The position numbers were made by a program, and so were the translations under genes. A DNA stretch of 6,032 nt from Acidilobaceae archaeon (GTDB lineage Archaea > Thermoproteota > Thermoprotei_A > Sulfolobales > Acidilobaceae), in NCBI GenBank assembly GCA_027013765.1, contig JALWGG010000293.1:1-6032 (forward strand). Direction: 5' to 3'. The notes below the pieces were generated by a model, which was given only the letters and a program-made list of their open reading frames with translations, had not been told where the DNA came from and did not search any database. Of this stretch, positions 1 through 5,827 are shown one piece after another. The number at the start of each line of letters is the position of its first letter. The stretch's first letter is position 1.

Positions 1-934
1 CCCAAGGCCTGCCCCCGACCATGTCTAGGTTGACTATAGAGCTCGTGACCTGCGATAGCCAGTGACTCAACACGGTAATACTACCAGTATACTCGGGGAC
101 TAGGGCTAGCCTATACGTAGTCCCCGGGTCCAGCTCAACGAGTAGCCTGAACGCCTCTATAGCCCCTGCAACGCCACTAGCATTATCATTAGCCCCCGGC
201 GACGGGTGGCAGTAGTGTGCAGTCAAGAGGGGCCCCCTCTCCCCCTTATCACCGCTCCACGCAACAAGCACCGGGAACCGGGGGTTGTCGAGTATATCAG
301 AGTCCATATACGCCTCTATGACGCTCCCATGTATCCCATCCACGAGCCTATTAGGGATTGAGAATGCCGGGACTCCCGAGCTCCTCGCCTCTTCTGGGGG
401 CAGGAATAACCCTATATAGGGGACTGCATCCCCCGGCAGGTCCTCCCGGTAGAATACTACTGCCGCGGCCCCATTGGAGACGGCGAGCCTATATGCAGTC
501 CTATGGTGCCTGCCTATAACGGCTACCTTCCCCTCCAAGCCTTCATAGCTGCCCGGGTCCAGGGGGTCCCCTATTATTATAGCTTCCCCCTTAACCCAGC
601 CGTCGCTTGGTGGAGAATGTGGGGCTGCAATCAGGGGCCTATCCCCAGAGTGTAGGGTCTTCCCTCCAACCTTTACAACTGCCTCCTCAAGGTGCCACCC
701 AGTAGGGGGCTCAAGCCAATCCGGCAGGCCCTTGACACTGTACTCTATAACCTCCACATCGACATTATCCGGAAGCTCTTCAAGCAGGAGGCCCTCAAGC
801 ATGTATGCAGCCTCCACGAGCTCCCGGGTACCCTGGATCCTATTGTAGAGGCTCAGCCTCTTGGCAGTAGACATTATCCTGTGCCTAGACACCCTGGAGG
901 CGAGAGAGTCCAGGAAGCTACCCACGCTACCCAT
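1..934 (-). CDS. M28-superfamily zinc metallopeptidase (DUF4910-like) with PA-like domain, C-terminus missing
   Basis: Reading the complementary strand gives an open frame from an ATG at 934-932 to the window edge (311 codons). An in-frame TAG at 988-986 precedes it, and no ATG, GTG or TTG lies between, so this is the first usable start. No signal peptide is visible, so the enzyme is probably cytoplasmic. Residues ~85-190 resemble a protease-associated (PA) domain (ending near GAAAVVFYRED). The catalytic part follows: HYCHPSPGANDNASG at 240-254, PEYTG at 280-284 and NLDMVG at 302-307. By analogy with M28 peptidases, H240 or H243, D250, E281 and D304 are likely zinc ligands or catalytic residues. 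The last ligand, normally a His, lies outside the window. The family contains aminopeptidases and related hydrolases; the substrate here cannot be read. The gene is divergent from the HIT-DHH operon. The superfamily call is firm, the exact activity is not. Confidence 0.88.
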   Translation of the reverse strand, partial: MGSVGSFLDSLASRVSRHRIMSTAKRLSLYNRIQGTRELVEAAYMLEGLLLEELPDNVDVEVIEYSVKGLPDWLEPPTGWHLEEAVVKVGGKTLHSGDRPLIAAPHSPPSDGWVKGEAIIIGDPLDPGSYEGLEGKVAVIGRHHRTAYRLAVSNGAAAVVFYREDLPGDAVPYIGLFLPPEEARSSGVPAFSIPNRLVDGIHGSVIEAYMDSDILDNPRFPVLVAWSGDKGERGPLLTAHYCHPSPGANDNASGVAGAIEAFRLLVELDPGTTYRLALVPEYTGSITVLSHWLSQVTSSIVNLDMVGGRPW

Positions 935-972
935 AGATGCGACCCCGCTCCGGGTAACGTATACCTCTGCTC

Positions 973-978
973 TATATA
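973..978. promoter_or_regulatory. Palindromic TATA box, orientation undecided
   Basis: TATATA, centred near 975.5. Archaeal transcription usually starts about 25-27 bases from the TATA centre. On the minus strand that gives a start near 949, a leader of about 15 bases for the peptidase ATG at 934. On the plus strand it gives a start near 1001, just before the inverted-repeat element at 1009. Neither flank has a clear purine-rich BRE, so the sequence does not decide direction. Confidence 0.45.
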
Positions 979-1008
979 CAGTGATCTATGCAGGGCCTAG
1001 GGCTCAAT

Positions 1009-1138
1009 AGCTGGAGGACATACCGCGCCTCCCCGAGGCCTTGTATAGGGTTTGGCAACCCTGTGTAGTATACTTGAACTGATGATAAGGGCTGGTCGGA
1101 GCCATCCTCTCAAGTCATTGCAGCCCGCTCCTCCAGCT
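1009..1138 (+). ncRNA. Candidate structured RNA, four-helix multibranch fold
   Basis: A perfect 10-base inverted repeat, AGCTGGAGGA (1009-1018) and TCCTCCAGCT (1129-1138), would close a multibranch loop. Inside are three further helices: 1027-1031 with 1035-1039 (GCCTC/GAGGC, 3-base loop); 1041-1052 with 1057-1068 (12 pairs, loop TGGC); and 1089-1094 with 1121-1126 (GGGCTG/CAGCCC). The 12-pair helix has four G-U wobbles (1041-1068, 1043-1066, 1044-1065, 1046-1063). These pair only in a plus-strand transcript, since the minus strand would have A-C mismatches. A TATA box at 973-978 is well spaced for a start near 1001. It matches no RNA family I know; it could be a free RNA, a leader element of the HIT gene 105 bases downstream, or chance in GC-rich DNA. 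The fold was found by eye, not by energy calculation. Confidence 0.35.
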
Positions 1139-1163
1139 CACCTGCTCCTCATCCCAGTGCGTG

Positions 1164-1170
1164 TATTTAT
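1164..1170 (+). promoter_or_regulatory. Possible weak TATA box for the HIT-DHH operon
   Basis: TATTTAT, centred at 1167, would put a transcript start near 1193 and a leader of about 50 bases before the TTG at 1243. A second candidate, TATTATT at 1181-1187, would give a leader of about 33 bases. Neither is a strong archaeal TATA box, and a longer transcript from the 973-978 box through the structured element is also possible. Confidence 0.25.
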
Positions 1171-1230
1171 GGGTCTAGGGTATTATTGGGTATGGTAATG
1201 GTTATTGGCTTGAGGACCTCCATACTGGCT

Positions 1231-1236
1231 GAGGTG
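1231..1236 (+). promoter_or_regulatory. Ribosome binding site fixing the HIT gene TTG start
   Basis: GAGGTG is complementary to the CACCTC at the archaeal 16S 3' end and lies 6 bases before the TTG at 1243. An in-frame TAG at 1237-1239 rules out any start further upstream. Confidence 0.75.
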
Positions 1237-1242
1237 TAGGGG

Positions 1243-1773
1243 TTGGAGTGGCCTAGGCCCTGGTATAGCAACCTGTGGGCTCCCTGGAGGATGGCTTATA
1301 TAAGGGAGCATGGTAGGAGGGAGTCATGCGTCTTCTGCGAGGCCCCTAGGCAGGGGGTTAGTGCTGAGAGTCTAGTAGTTTATAAGGGTGCAAAGAGCTA
1401 TGTGATACTCAACAAGTACCCCTATAATAGTGGCCACCTCATGGTAGTCCCATACAGGCATGTATCAGAGTTCGAGGACCTCACGCTTGAGGAGATGGGT
1501 GAGATGATGCTCCTTGTCAGGGCCAGTGTTAGGGCGCTGAGGAGGGCCTATAGGCCCCACGGGTTTAATATAGGTATGAACCTGGGTGAGGCCGCTGGTG
1601 CCGGCATTGCCGGCCACCTCCACATCCACATAGTCCCAAGGTGGGTCGGGGATACAAACTATACCACCATACTGGCTGGCGTAAAGGTCCTCCCCCAGAG
1701 CCTTGAGGAGGCTTGGAAGACCCTGAAGCCCCTTGTAGAGGAGGAGGTTAAAAGGGAGGCAAGGAAGGGATGA
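1243..1773 (+). CDS. HIT-family nucleotide hydrolase/transferase (Ap4A phosphorylase-like)
   Basis: This 176-residue protein carries the histidine-triad motif HLHIHIV at residues 125-131 (H125, H127, H129). In the family the middle histidine, here H127, is the nucleophile that attacks an alpha-phosphate and forms a nucleotidyl-enzyme intermediate. A CVFC pair (C29, C32) suggests zinc binding. The LWAPWRMAYI stretch at 11-20, NKYPYNSGHLMVVP at 57-70 and GFNIGMNLGEAAGAGIAGHLH at about 107-127 resemble archaeal and actinobacterial HIT proteins of the Ap4A phosphorylase/hydrolase type (compare Mycobacterium Rv2613c). Length is normal. The TTG start is chosen because of the GAGGTG site 6 bases upstream, the in-frame stop at 1237, and because starting at the next ATG (residue 17) would cut the conserved N-terminal block. 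The stop overlaps the next gene's start (ATGA, 1770-1773), implying co-translation. Phosphorylase and hydrolase activity cannot be told apart from sequence. Confidence 0.93.
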   Translation: MEWPRPWYSNLWAPWRMAYIREHGRRESCVFCEAPRQGVSAESLVVYKGAKSYVILNKYPYNSGHLMVVPYRHVSEFEDLTLEEMGEMMLLVRASVRALRRAYRPHGFNIGMNLGEAAGAGIAGHLHIHIVPRWVGDTNYTTILAGVKVLPQSLEEAWKTLKPLVEEEVKREARKG

Positions 1774-2762
1774 ACCACGTCTACATAGTGACCCATACAG
1801 ACCTAGACGGGGTGGCCTCTGCAGCGGTAGCGGTAAGACTCCTGGGTAGGATCGATGGAGGATATACTGTTTCATACGCAGAGCCCTACAATCTGGACGA
1901 GGTCCTCGCGGGGCTAGAGCAGTATATTGAGGAGGGAGACCTGCTCGTCATCAGCGATCTCGGACCTAACAGGTCCTCATTCCCGGGGGCCGTAGAGGTC
2001 CTCAAAAAACTAGCTGGGAGGAGAGTCGATATAGAGTGGTATGACCACCACGTGTGGAGCGATGACGATAAGAAGGCGCTGGCCGGGGCGGGAGTCAAGC
2101 TGTTTATAGACACCAGCACATGTGCAGCGGGAGTAGTCGCGCGATACATGCCAAGCATCCACGATGCACGGGTTGACGAGTATATAGAGGACCTAGTGGC
2201 GGCTACGTGCAGCGCCGATCTATGGAGGTGGGACCACCCACTCTCCCCGAAGCTCTTCAGGGTTGTAGGAAGGAACGGGGAGGGCCAGGACGGCAAGGAC
2301 CTCGTCCTCAAGAAGCTCATATCGGGGATACTATGGGATGAGGAGTTGGAGGAGAGGCTTCTAGACTACCTTGAAAAGGAGCTGGAGGGGTTCAATAATG
2401 TACAGAGGACCACCTACATATACCAGGGCCACGGATGCAGGGTTGCAGCGGCATACAAGCAGGGAGGACCTCCGGCTAACAGCTTCATAGGGGGAATGCT
2501 ACTTGGAAGGTACAGTGCTGATATAGCCGTTATCATAAGGCCTAATGGAGGCATATCCCTTAGGAGTAGGAGGGTTAATGTGCAGAGGATCGCCTCATCC
2601 CTAGGAGGGGGCGGGCATCCCAGGGCCTCGGGGGCAAAAGTCGATATACCACTAATATACAGGATAATATCAAGGATCTATCCTAGAATGGTCTCCAGGT
2701 ACATTGCCAGGATCGTTGCAAGGGAGGCTGGAAGGCTCGGCTCCTGCACGGGTCCAGTATAA
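1770..2762 (+). CDS. DHH-DHHA1 family phosphoesterase (NrnA-like)
   Basis: This 330-residue protein has the ordered motifs of DHH-superfamily Mn-dependent phosphoesterases: THTDLDG at 8-14 (D11, D13), SDLG at 62-65 (D63), YDHH at 91-94, and a later acidic residue, probably D150 in SADLW. The C-terminal DHHA1 substrate-binding motif GGGGHPRASG is at 279-288. Length and architecture, with no OB, S1 or CBS domain, fit NrnA-type enzymes, which degrade 2-5-nt RNA, pAp or linear dinucleotides, better than the larger archaeal RecJ/GAN nucleases, though a short DNA exonuclease cannot be excluded. No signal peptide: cytoplasmic. A GGGAGG site at 1754-1759 stands 10 bases before the ATG, and the start overlaps the HIT stop by 4 bases. 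All recognisable catalytic residues are present, so the gene looks intact. Confidence 0.92.
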   Translation: MNHVYIVTHTDLDGVASAAVAVRLLGRIDGGYTVSYAEPYNLDEVLAGLEQYIEEGDLLVISDLGPNRSSFPGAVEVLKKLAGRRVDIEWYDHHVWSDDDKKALAGAGVKLFIDTSTCAAGVVARYMPSIHDARVDEYIEDLVAATCSADLWRWDHPLSPKLFRVVGRNGEGQDGKDLVLKKLISGILWDEELEERLLDYLEKELEGFNNVQRTTYIYQGHGCRVAAAYKQGGPPANSFIGGMLLGRYSADIAVIIRPNGGISLRSRRVNVQRIASSLGGGGHPRASGAKVDIPLIYRIISRIYPRMVSRYIARIVAREAGRLGSCTGPV

Positions 2763-2764
2763 AA
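2758..2764 (+). promoter_or_regulatory. TATA box for the DUF4129-DUF4350 operon
   Basis: TATAAAA is a good archaeal TATA box. Its centre at 2761 predicts a transcript start near 2787, leaving a leader of about 16 bases that just includes the GGAGG site at 2791-2795. It overlaps the TAA stop (2760-2762) of the DHH gene, so the downstream pair is probably transcribed on its own. Confidence 0.6.
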
Positions 2765-2790
2765 GAGCTGGATATCCTTCATAGACTCGG

Positions 2791-2795
2791 GGAGG
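2791..2795 (+). promoter_or_regulatory. Ribosome binding site selecting TTG over ATG
   Basis: GGAGG lies 7 bases before the TTG at 2803 but 16 bases before the in-frame ATG at 2812, so spacing favours the TTG. Either start leaves a workable signal peptide. Confidence 0.6.
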
Positions 2796-2802
2796 ACCTC
2801 TC

Positions 2803-4521
2803 TTGAAGACCATGGCCGCCATAGCCGTGCTAGCACTAGTGCTACAAGCACTAATACAGCCAGCCCATGCACAGGAGGACCTCAAGAGCCTCGTGGAGAG
2901 GCACCCCCTAGAGATACCCCCGGAGCCGCCCGTAGCGTATCAGAACTATATGAATCTCACGGGGGAGGAGCTCTCCTGCATAACACTCTCGGTAGCTGTC
3001 TATCTTGGGGCAGCATCAATTACCAGGACAATAACCCTGGATACGGGGGATGAGGTGATCATACTAGACAGCGAGTCTGATGCCTACCTGACGATCTCCG
3101 GGTACAATATAAATGCTTCATCCCCCAGAGAGCTGGGCAAGCTGGCCAAGGCCCTCTACACGTTGTCAGCCCTACTCGCAACAGGCGATAACGATGCCGC
3201 GGAGGACTACCTAGCCTATACCGTTTACAGGATGTTCAGCGATGGAGTAGAGGCGATCGGGGACGCGGTGAAGCTGTCAAGCATAAAAGGCTCCCCCCAG
3301 AGCATGGGGCTAGCACTACTAGCACTAACGCCAATAGCGGCATGCATGGACGATGACCCACCCGAGGGTGCAGACGTTATCGACCTAGAAGAGGCATCGG
3401 GCATCGTGGAGAGGCTCATGAACATGACGGATAATATGACCAGCAGGGAGGCCCTACTAGACTTGTCGGTGGCTGCAACATTCTACCTATCAGACATGCT
3501 ATCCAGGGGGAGCAACTACACGATATACAAAGGGGATGAGGGACAGGGCCACGATACAAGCCTACTCTACATCTACAGGATCACAAACACCAGTCCAGGC
3601 CTGGCCAGGATAGCCTCACTGATACCAGAAGTATTCCCCACAAGGCTACACCTAATCCCCAGCATACTATTGGCCCAGAGAGTCGGCGAGGATAGATGGA
3701 TACTCCCGCTGCCCGGGGAGGAGGCGTTCAAATACTATGACTCGGTGGATAAGCTAGGCAAGATCGCCGAGGTATTCAAGACAGTGATGAGCAGGACTGT
3801 AACGGTGAACGTGACTACAACCAGGGAGAAGCCCGACATAAACCTGAGCAACGTGGATAGCGTGAACCTGGAGCAGGAGCTCAGGGACATACTCAAGGAG
3901 AAGAGGTTTAAGGAGTTCAACCCGCCCAGCATAGAGGAGAACCCCGGCCAGGCTGGCGAGGTCGAGATCAGCAGTGACATCGTCGATATAGCCAAGGCTA
4001 GGCTAGGCGACTTCAAGACGCTGCTAAAGGAGATTGGGGGGGTTAGGGAGAGGATAAATCTGACAAGCCTGTCAGGCCAGGGATTCTCAATTAATAGGCC
4101 TGGAAGCGTGGAGCCGCCGAGCATAGGCCTCCCAAGGATCGACCCAGCAATACTACTAGTCCCGGCACTAGTGTTCATGGCGTATATGGGTAGGGAGGCT
4201 ATACACGTTGCAGGATCCTATATAAGGGGTAGGGTTAGGAGGATCCGGGGCAGCATGGGGGAGGCGGTCGACTGCTACAATGCCGCTCTCAAGGTATCCG
4301 AGAAGTATGGCCTAGTAAAGAGGCCCGAGGAGACTCCACGCGAGTTCCTAGAAAGGGCTTCAGGCCTCCCCGGCTGGCTTCGGGAGGGCTTGGAGGCCGC
4401 TACAAGGGCCTATGAGCATTATAGGTATGGCTCGATGGAGCCCTCCAGGGAGGACCTTGACGCCTGCTGGAGGAGTGTTAGGAGGTCGATAATGCCTTGG
4501 AGTTTCCCAAGAAGACGGTAG
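2803..4521 (+). CDS. Membrane-anchored surface protein with C-terminal DUF4129 domain
   Basis: A 572-residue protein of unknown function. Residues 1-23 form a signal peptide (hydrophobic 5-18, likely cleavage after AHA at 21-23). Residues 24-446 are a large outside region that I do not recognise, partly helical, with nine N-X-S/T sequons and a Pro-rich end (432-446). A single membrane segment lies at about 447-463, followed by the basic stop-transfer stretch IRGRVRRIRG (474-483). Residues 484-562 match DUF4129: Y492 in a helix, GLVKRPEETPREFLERA at 503-519, a helix ending in YEHYRYG at 537-543, then a terminal helix. Predicted topology is N-outside, C-inside. In bacteria and archaea DUF4129 proteins are encoded with DUF4350, DUF58 and MoxR ATPase genes, often with transglutaminases. 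The DUF4350-like gene follows with a 25-base overlap. The biochemical role is not known. The TTG start is chosen by Shine-Dalgarno spacing; ATG at 2812 is the alternative. Confidence 0.82.
   Translation: MKTMAAIAVLALVLQALIQPAHAQEDLKSLVERHPLEIPPEPPVAYQNYMNLTGEELSCITLSVAVYLGAASITRTITLDTGDEVIILDSESDAYLTISGYNINASSPRELGKLAKALYTLSALLATGDNDAAEDYLAYTVYRMFSDGVEAIGDAVKLSSIKGSPQSMGLALLALTPIAACMDDDPPEGADVIDLEEASGIVERLMNMTDNMTSREALLDLSVAATFYLSDMLSRGSNYTIYKGDEGQGHDTSLLYIYRITNTSPGLARIASLIPEVFPTRLHLIPSILLAQRVGEDRWILPLPGEEAFKYYDSVDKLGKIAEVFKTVMSRTVTVNVTTTREKPDINLSNVDSVNLEQELRDILKEKRFKEFNPPSIEENPGQAGEVEISSDIVDIAKARLGDFKTLLKEIGGVRERINLTSLSGQGFSINRPGSVEPPSIGLPRIDPAILLVPALVFMAYMGREAIHVAGSYIRGRVRRIRGSMGEAVDCYNAALKVSEKYGLVKRPEETPREFLERASGLPGWLREGLEAATRAYEHYRYGSMEPSREDLDACWRSVRRSIMPWSFPRRR
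4481..4486 (+). promoter_or_regulatory. Ribosome binding site inside the upstream gene
   Basis: GGAGGT lies 10 bases before the TTG at 4497, within the last codons of the DUF4129 gene. An in-frame TAG at 4479-4481 excludes any longer version of the downstream protein. The nearby ATG at 4492 is in the upstream gene's frame and is not a start for this one. Confidence 0.75.
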
Positions 4522-5783
4522 CACTCCTACTAGTGATAGTTGCCCTTACAGCAGCCCTGGAGTCGATGCCGAGGTACCTAGTCGCATCTATAGCGGTGCC
4601 GAATCCAGCCAGCGGGCCGACCAACGAGTCGCCCTATGGAGGCAGTAACCTGGTCAGGCTAGCCGGAGAGGCTGGCTATAACGTGTCCATAATCTATGGG
4701 CCAGAGACTATATCGAGGCTGCCTGGAGCCGAGGTCGGCATAGTACTTGTAGCACCCTACAACCTGCCAGACTCATACATTGACAGGCTGCTCGACGCTA
4801 TTGATGAAAAGATCAGGGATGGAGGCCTGGTATATGTTCTCATCGCCGATGAGCTGCCGGGTAATGCGAACAAGCTGTTGGACAGGCTGCATGAGAGGCT
4901 ATGCCCCCTGGCGCCTAGGGCCATGCTTGGGGACCTTATGATGCAGGACAGCGTTAAGGTTATACTATACACGGGGCACGGGGCCGTGGAGACGGTTACC
5001 GGCAAGACTAGCTATATAAACGTGTATGGGGTAGAGCCCGCGCCGGGAGTCAAGCCTCCGCCGCCAAGGGTCGAGCCCGGGGTAACTACTATATGGGGCG
5101 TGTATGCATACGCGTGGCCAGGCACAGACCCCCTACCCCCACTCTCATGGTACCCCCTGGCATACTCGTGTAAGAGCAGGTATGGGGGGCTTGGGGTCGT
5201 TGCTGATAGCACCCTATTCATCAACTCGATGCTATCCTCAAGCAACACGTCCAGGGAGGCCGCTGTGGCCGTGTTAAGGTCAACCTTCGGCCCGCCACGG
5301 GATACACTAGTCCTAGCATTCGACCAGGAGCCCTATGTGGACCCTACCCTGAGGGTTGACGCGAGGATCAGGTTCCATCCAAGCTTCATACTACTAGCCC
5401 TGGCAAGCATCTATAGGGAAGTGGAGGAGAGGGTAATAGGCATCGCGCGGACCCACTACCCCGCGCTGACGGCGATAATCCTGCTGGCCAGTGTACTGGT
5501 ACTAACAGCCTTCCCCCCATGGATGAGGGGTGTGTCTAAGTCTAGGAGGAAGAGGCCTAGGAAGCCCATGGCTAGGGTTGAGGAGGCCCCTAGCTACTGC
5601 ATGGTGTATAGGAGGCTCGCTGGCCACAGGATACCCAGGAATAGGGGCATCGACCTTGCATGCAGCCTATCCGGGAAGCCACTAATCGGGAGGTTCTTCA
5701 GAGACCCTGACAGGAGGGCTCTAGAATGGCTTACCGATAACGGGTGGAACCCGCTGGACGAGGTCCTCAGGGGGCGGGGCTAA
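4497..5783 (+). CDS. DUF4350-like bitopic membrane protein
   Basis: A 428-residue membrane protein. A short basic N-terminus (MEFPKK) precedes membrane segment 1 at about 7-21. Residues ~25-320 form an outside domain with the DUF4350 pattern: SPYGGSNLVRLAGEAGYNVSI at 45-65, a Rossmann-like strand VGIVLVAP at 80-87, GGLVYVLIADE at 109-119, and VVADSTLFINSMLSSSN at 234-250, corresponding to the family's conserved late segment. A Pro-rich loop is at 181-195. Segment 2 is at about 322-341, followed by KSRRKRPRK (348-356) and a cytoplasmic tail of about 85 residues with no domain I can name. Three sequons (N43, N62, N250) all lie on the predicted outside. It is translationally coupled to the DUF4129 gene by a 25-base overlap. 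These families are functionally uncharacterised; a scaffold or receptor role beside a MoxR/DUF58 chaperone is inference. Start and frame are secure, the DUF4350 label is likely. Confidence 0.8.
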   Translation: MEFPKKTVALLLVIVALTAALESMPRYLVASIAVPNPASGPTNESPYGGSNLVRLAGEAGYNVSIIYGPETISRLPGAEVGIVLVAPYNLPDSYIDRLLDAIDEKIRDGGLVYVLIADELPGNANKLLDRLHERLCPLAPRAMLGDLMMQDSVKVILYTGHGAVETVTGKTSYINVYGVEPAPGVKPPPPRVEPGVTTIWGVYAYAWPGTDPLPPLSWYPLAYSCKSRYGGLGVVADSTLFINSMLSSSNTSREAAVAVLRSTFGPPRDTLVLAFDQEPYVDPTLRVDARIRFHPSFILLALASIYREVEERVIGIARTHYPALTAIILLASVLVLTAFPPWMRGVSKSRRKRPRKPMARVEEAPSYCMVYRRLAGHRIPRNRGIDLACSLSGKPLIGRFFRDPDRRALEWLTDNGWNPLDEVLRGRG

Positions 5784-5785
5784 TG

Positions 5786-5794
5786 TTAATATAA
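5786..5794 (+). promoter_or_regulatory. TATA-like promoter for the DAHP synthase gene
   Basis: TTAATATAA, centred near 5790, is an A+T island in GC-rich DNA just after the TAA at 5781-5783. It predicts a transcript start near 5816 and a short leader of about 12 bases before the TTG at 5828, in keeping with the near-leaderless transcripts common in Crenarchaeota. Confidence 0.5.
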
Positions 5795-5827
5795 CGCCTA
5801 ATAGAGCTATGCCCAGGGGCCCCAGGG

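Larger units (their letters stand above)
935..1242. other. Divergent intergenic region (308 bases)
   Basis: No protein gene of credible length lies here. From left to right it holds the upstream region of the minus-strand peptidase with a palindromic TATATA at 973-978, a clustered set of inverted repeats at 1009-1138, A+T-rich TATA-like stretches at 1164-1170 and 1181-1187, and a Shine-Dalgarno site at 1231-1236 for the HIT gene. I looked for tRNA arms (T-loop TTCRA), 5S rRNA core sequence, SRP or RNase P signatures and complete C/D-box sets, and found none. Confidence 0.8.

Noticed and set aside
692..1000. 102-codon plus-strand open frame
   Set aside because: It lies antisense to the well-supported M28 peptidase frame, has no recognisable motif, and is what GC-rich coding DNA produces on the opposite strand.
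1079..1085. C/D-box sRNA suggested by CTGATGA
   Set aside because: The C-box core TGATGA is present, but no second C-type box or D box (CTGA) occurs at the 55-70 base spacing such RNAs need; the next CTGA is about 145 bases away.
1009..1138. tRNA, intron-containing tRNA or 5S rRNA
   Set aside because: The length and closing stem suggested 5S rRNA or an intron-bearing tRNA, but there is no T-loop TTCRA, no GG D-loop and no conserved 5S core sequence on either strand.
1009..1138. Miniature transposable element with 10-base inverted ends
   Set aside because: No target-site duplication flanks the repeats, and there is no second copy in the window.
1237..1239. Read-through or pyrrolysine-type TAG joining the micro-ORF to the HIT gene
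   Set aside because: The HIT protein is complete from TTG 1243, which has a well-placed ribosome site, and crenarchaea of this kind are not known to use pyrrolysine.
1465..1875. Minus-strand open frames opposite the HIT, DHH, DUF4129 and DUF4350 genes
   Set aside because: All are shadows of genes with clear motifs and ribosome sites on the plus strand; none shows a domain or a start signal.
2831..2844. 14-base perfect palindrome TAGCACTAGTGCTA
   Set aside because: It lies in the signal-peptide coding region, where CTA/GCA/GTG codons for Leu, Ala and Val recur (similar runs at 3310-3328). It is best explained by hydrophobic coding sequence rather than an operator.
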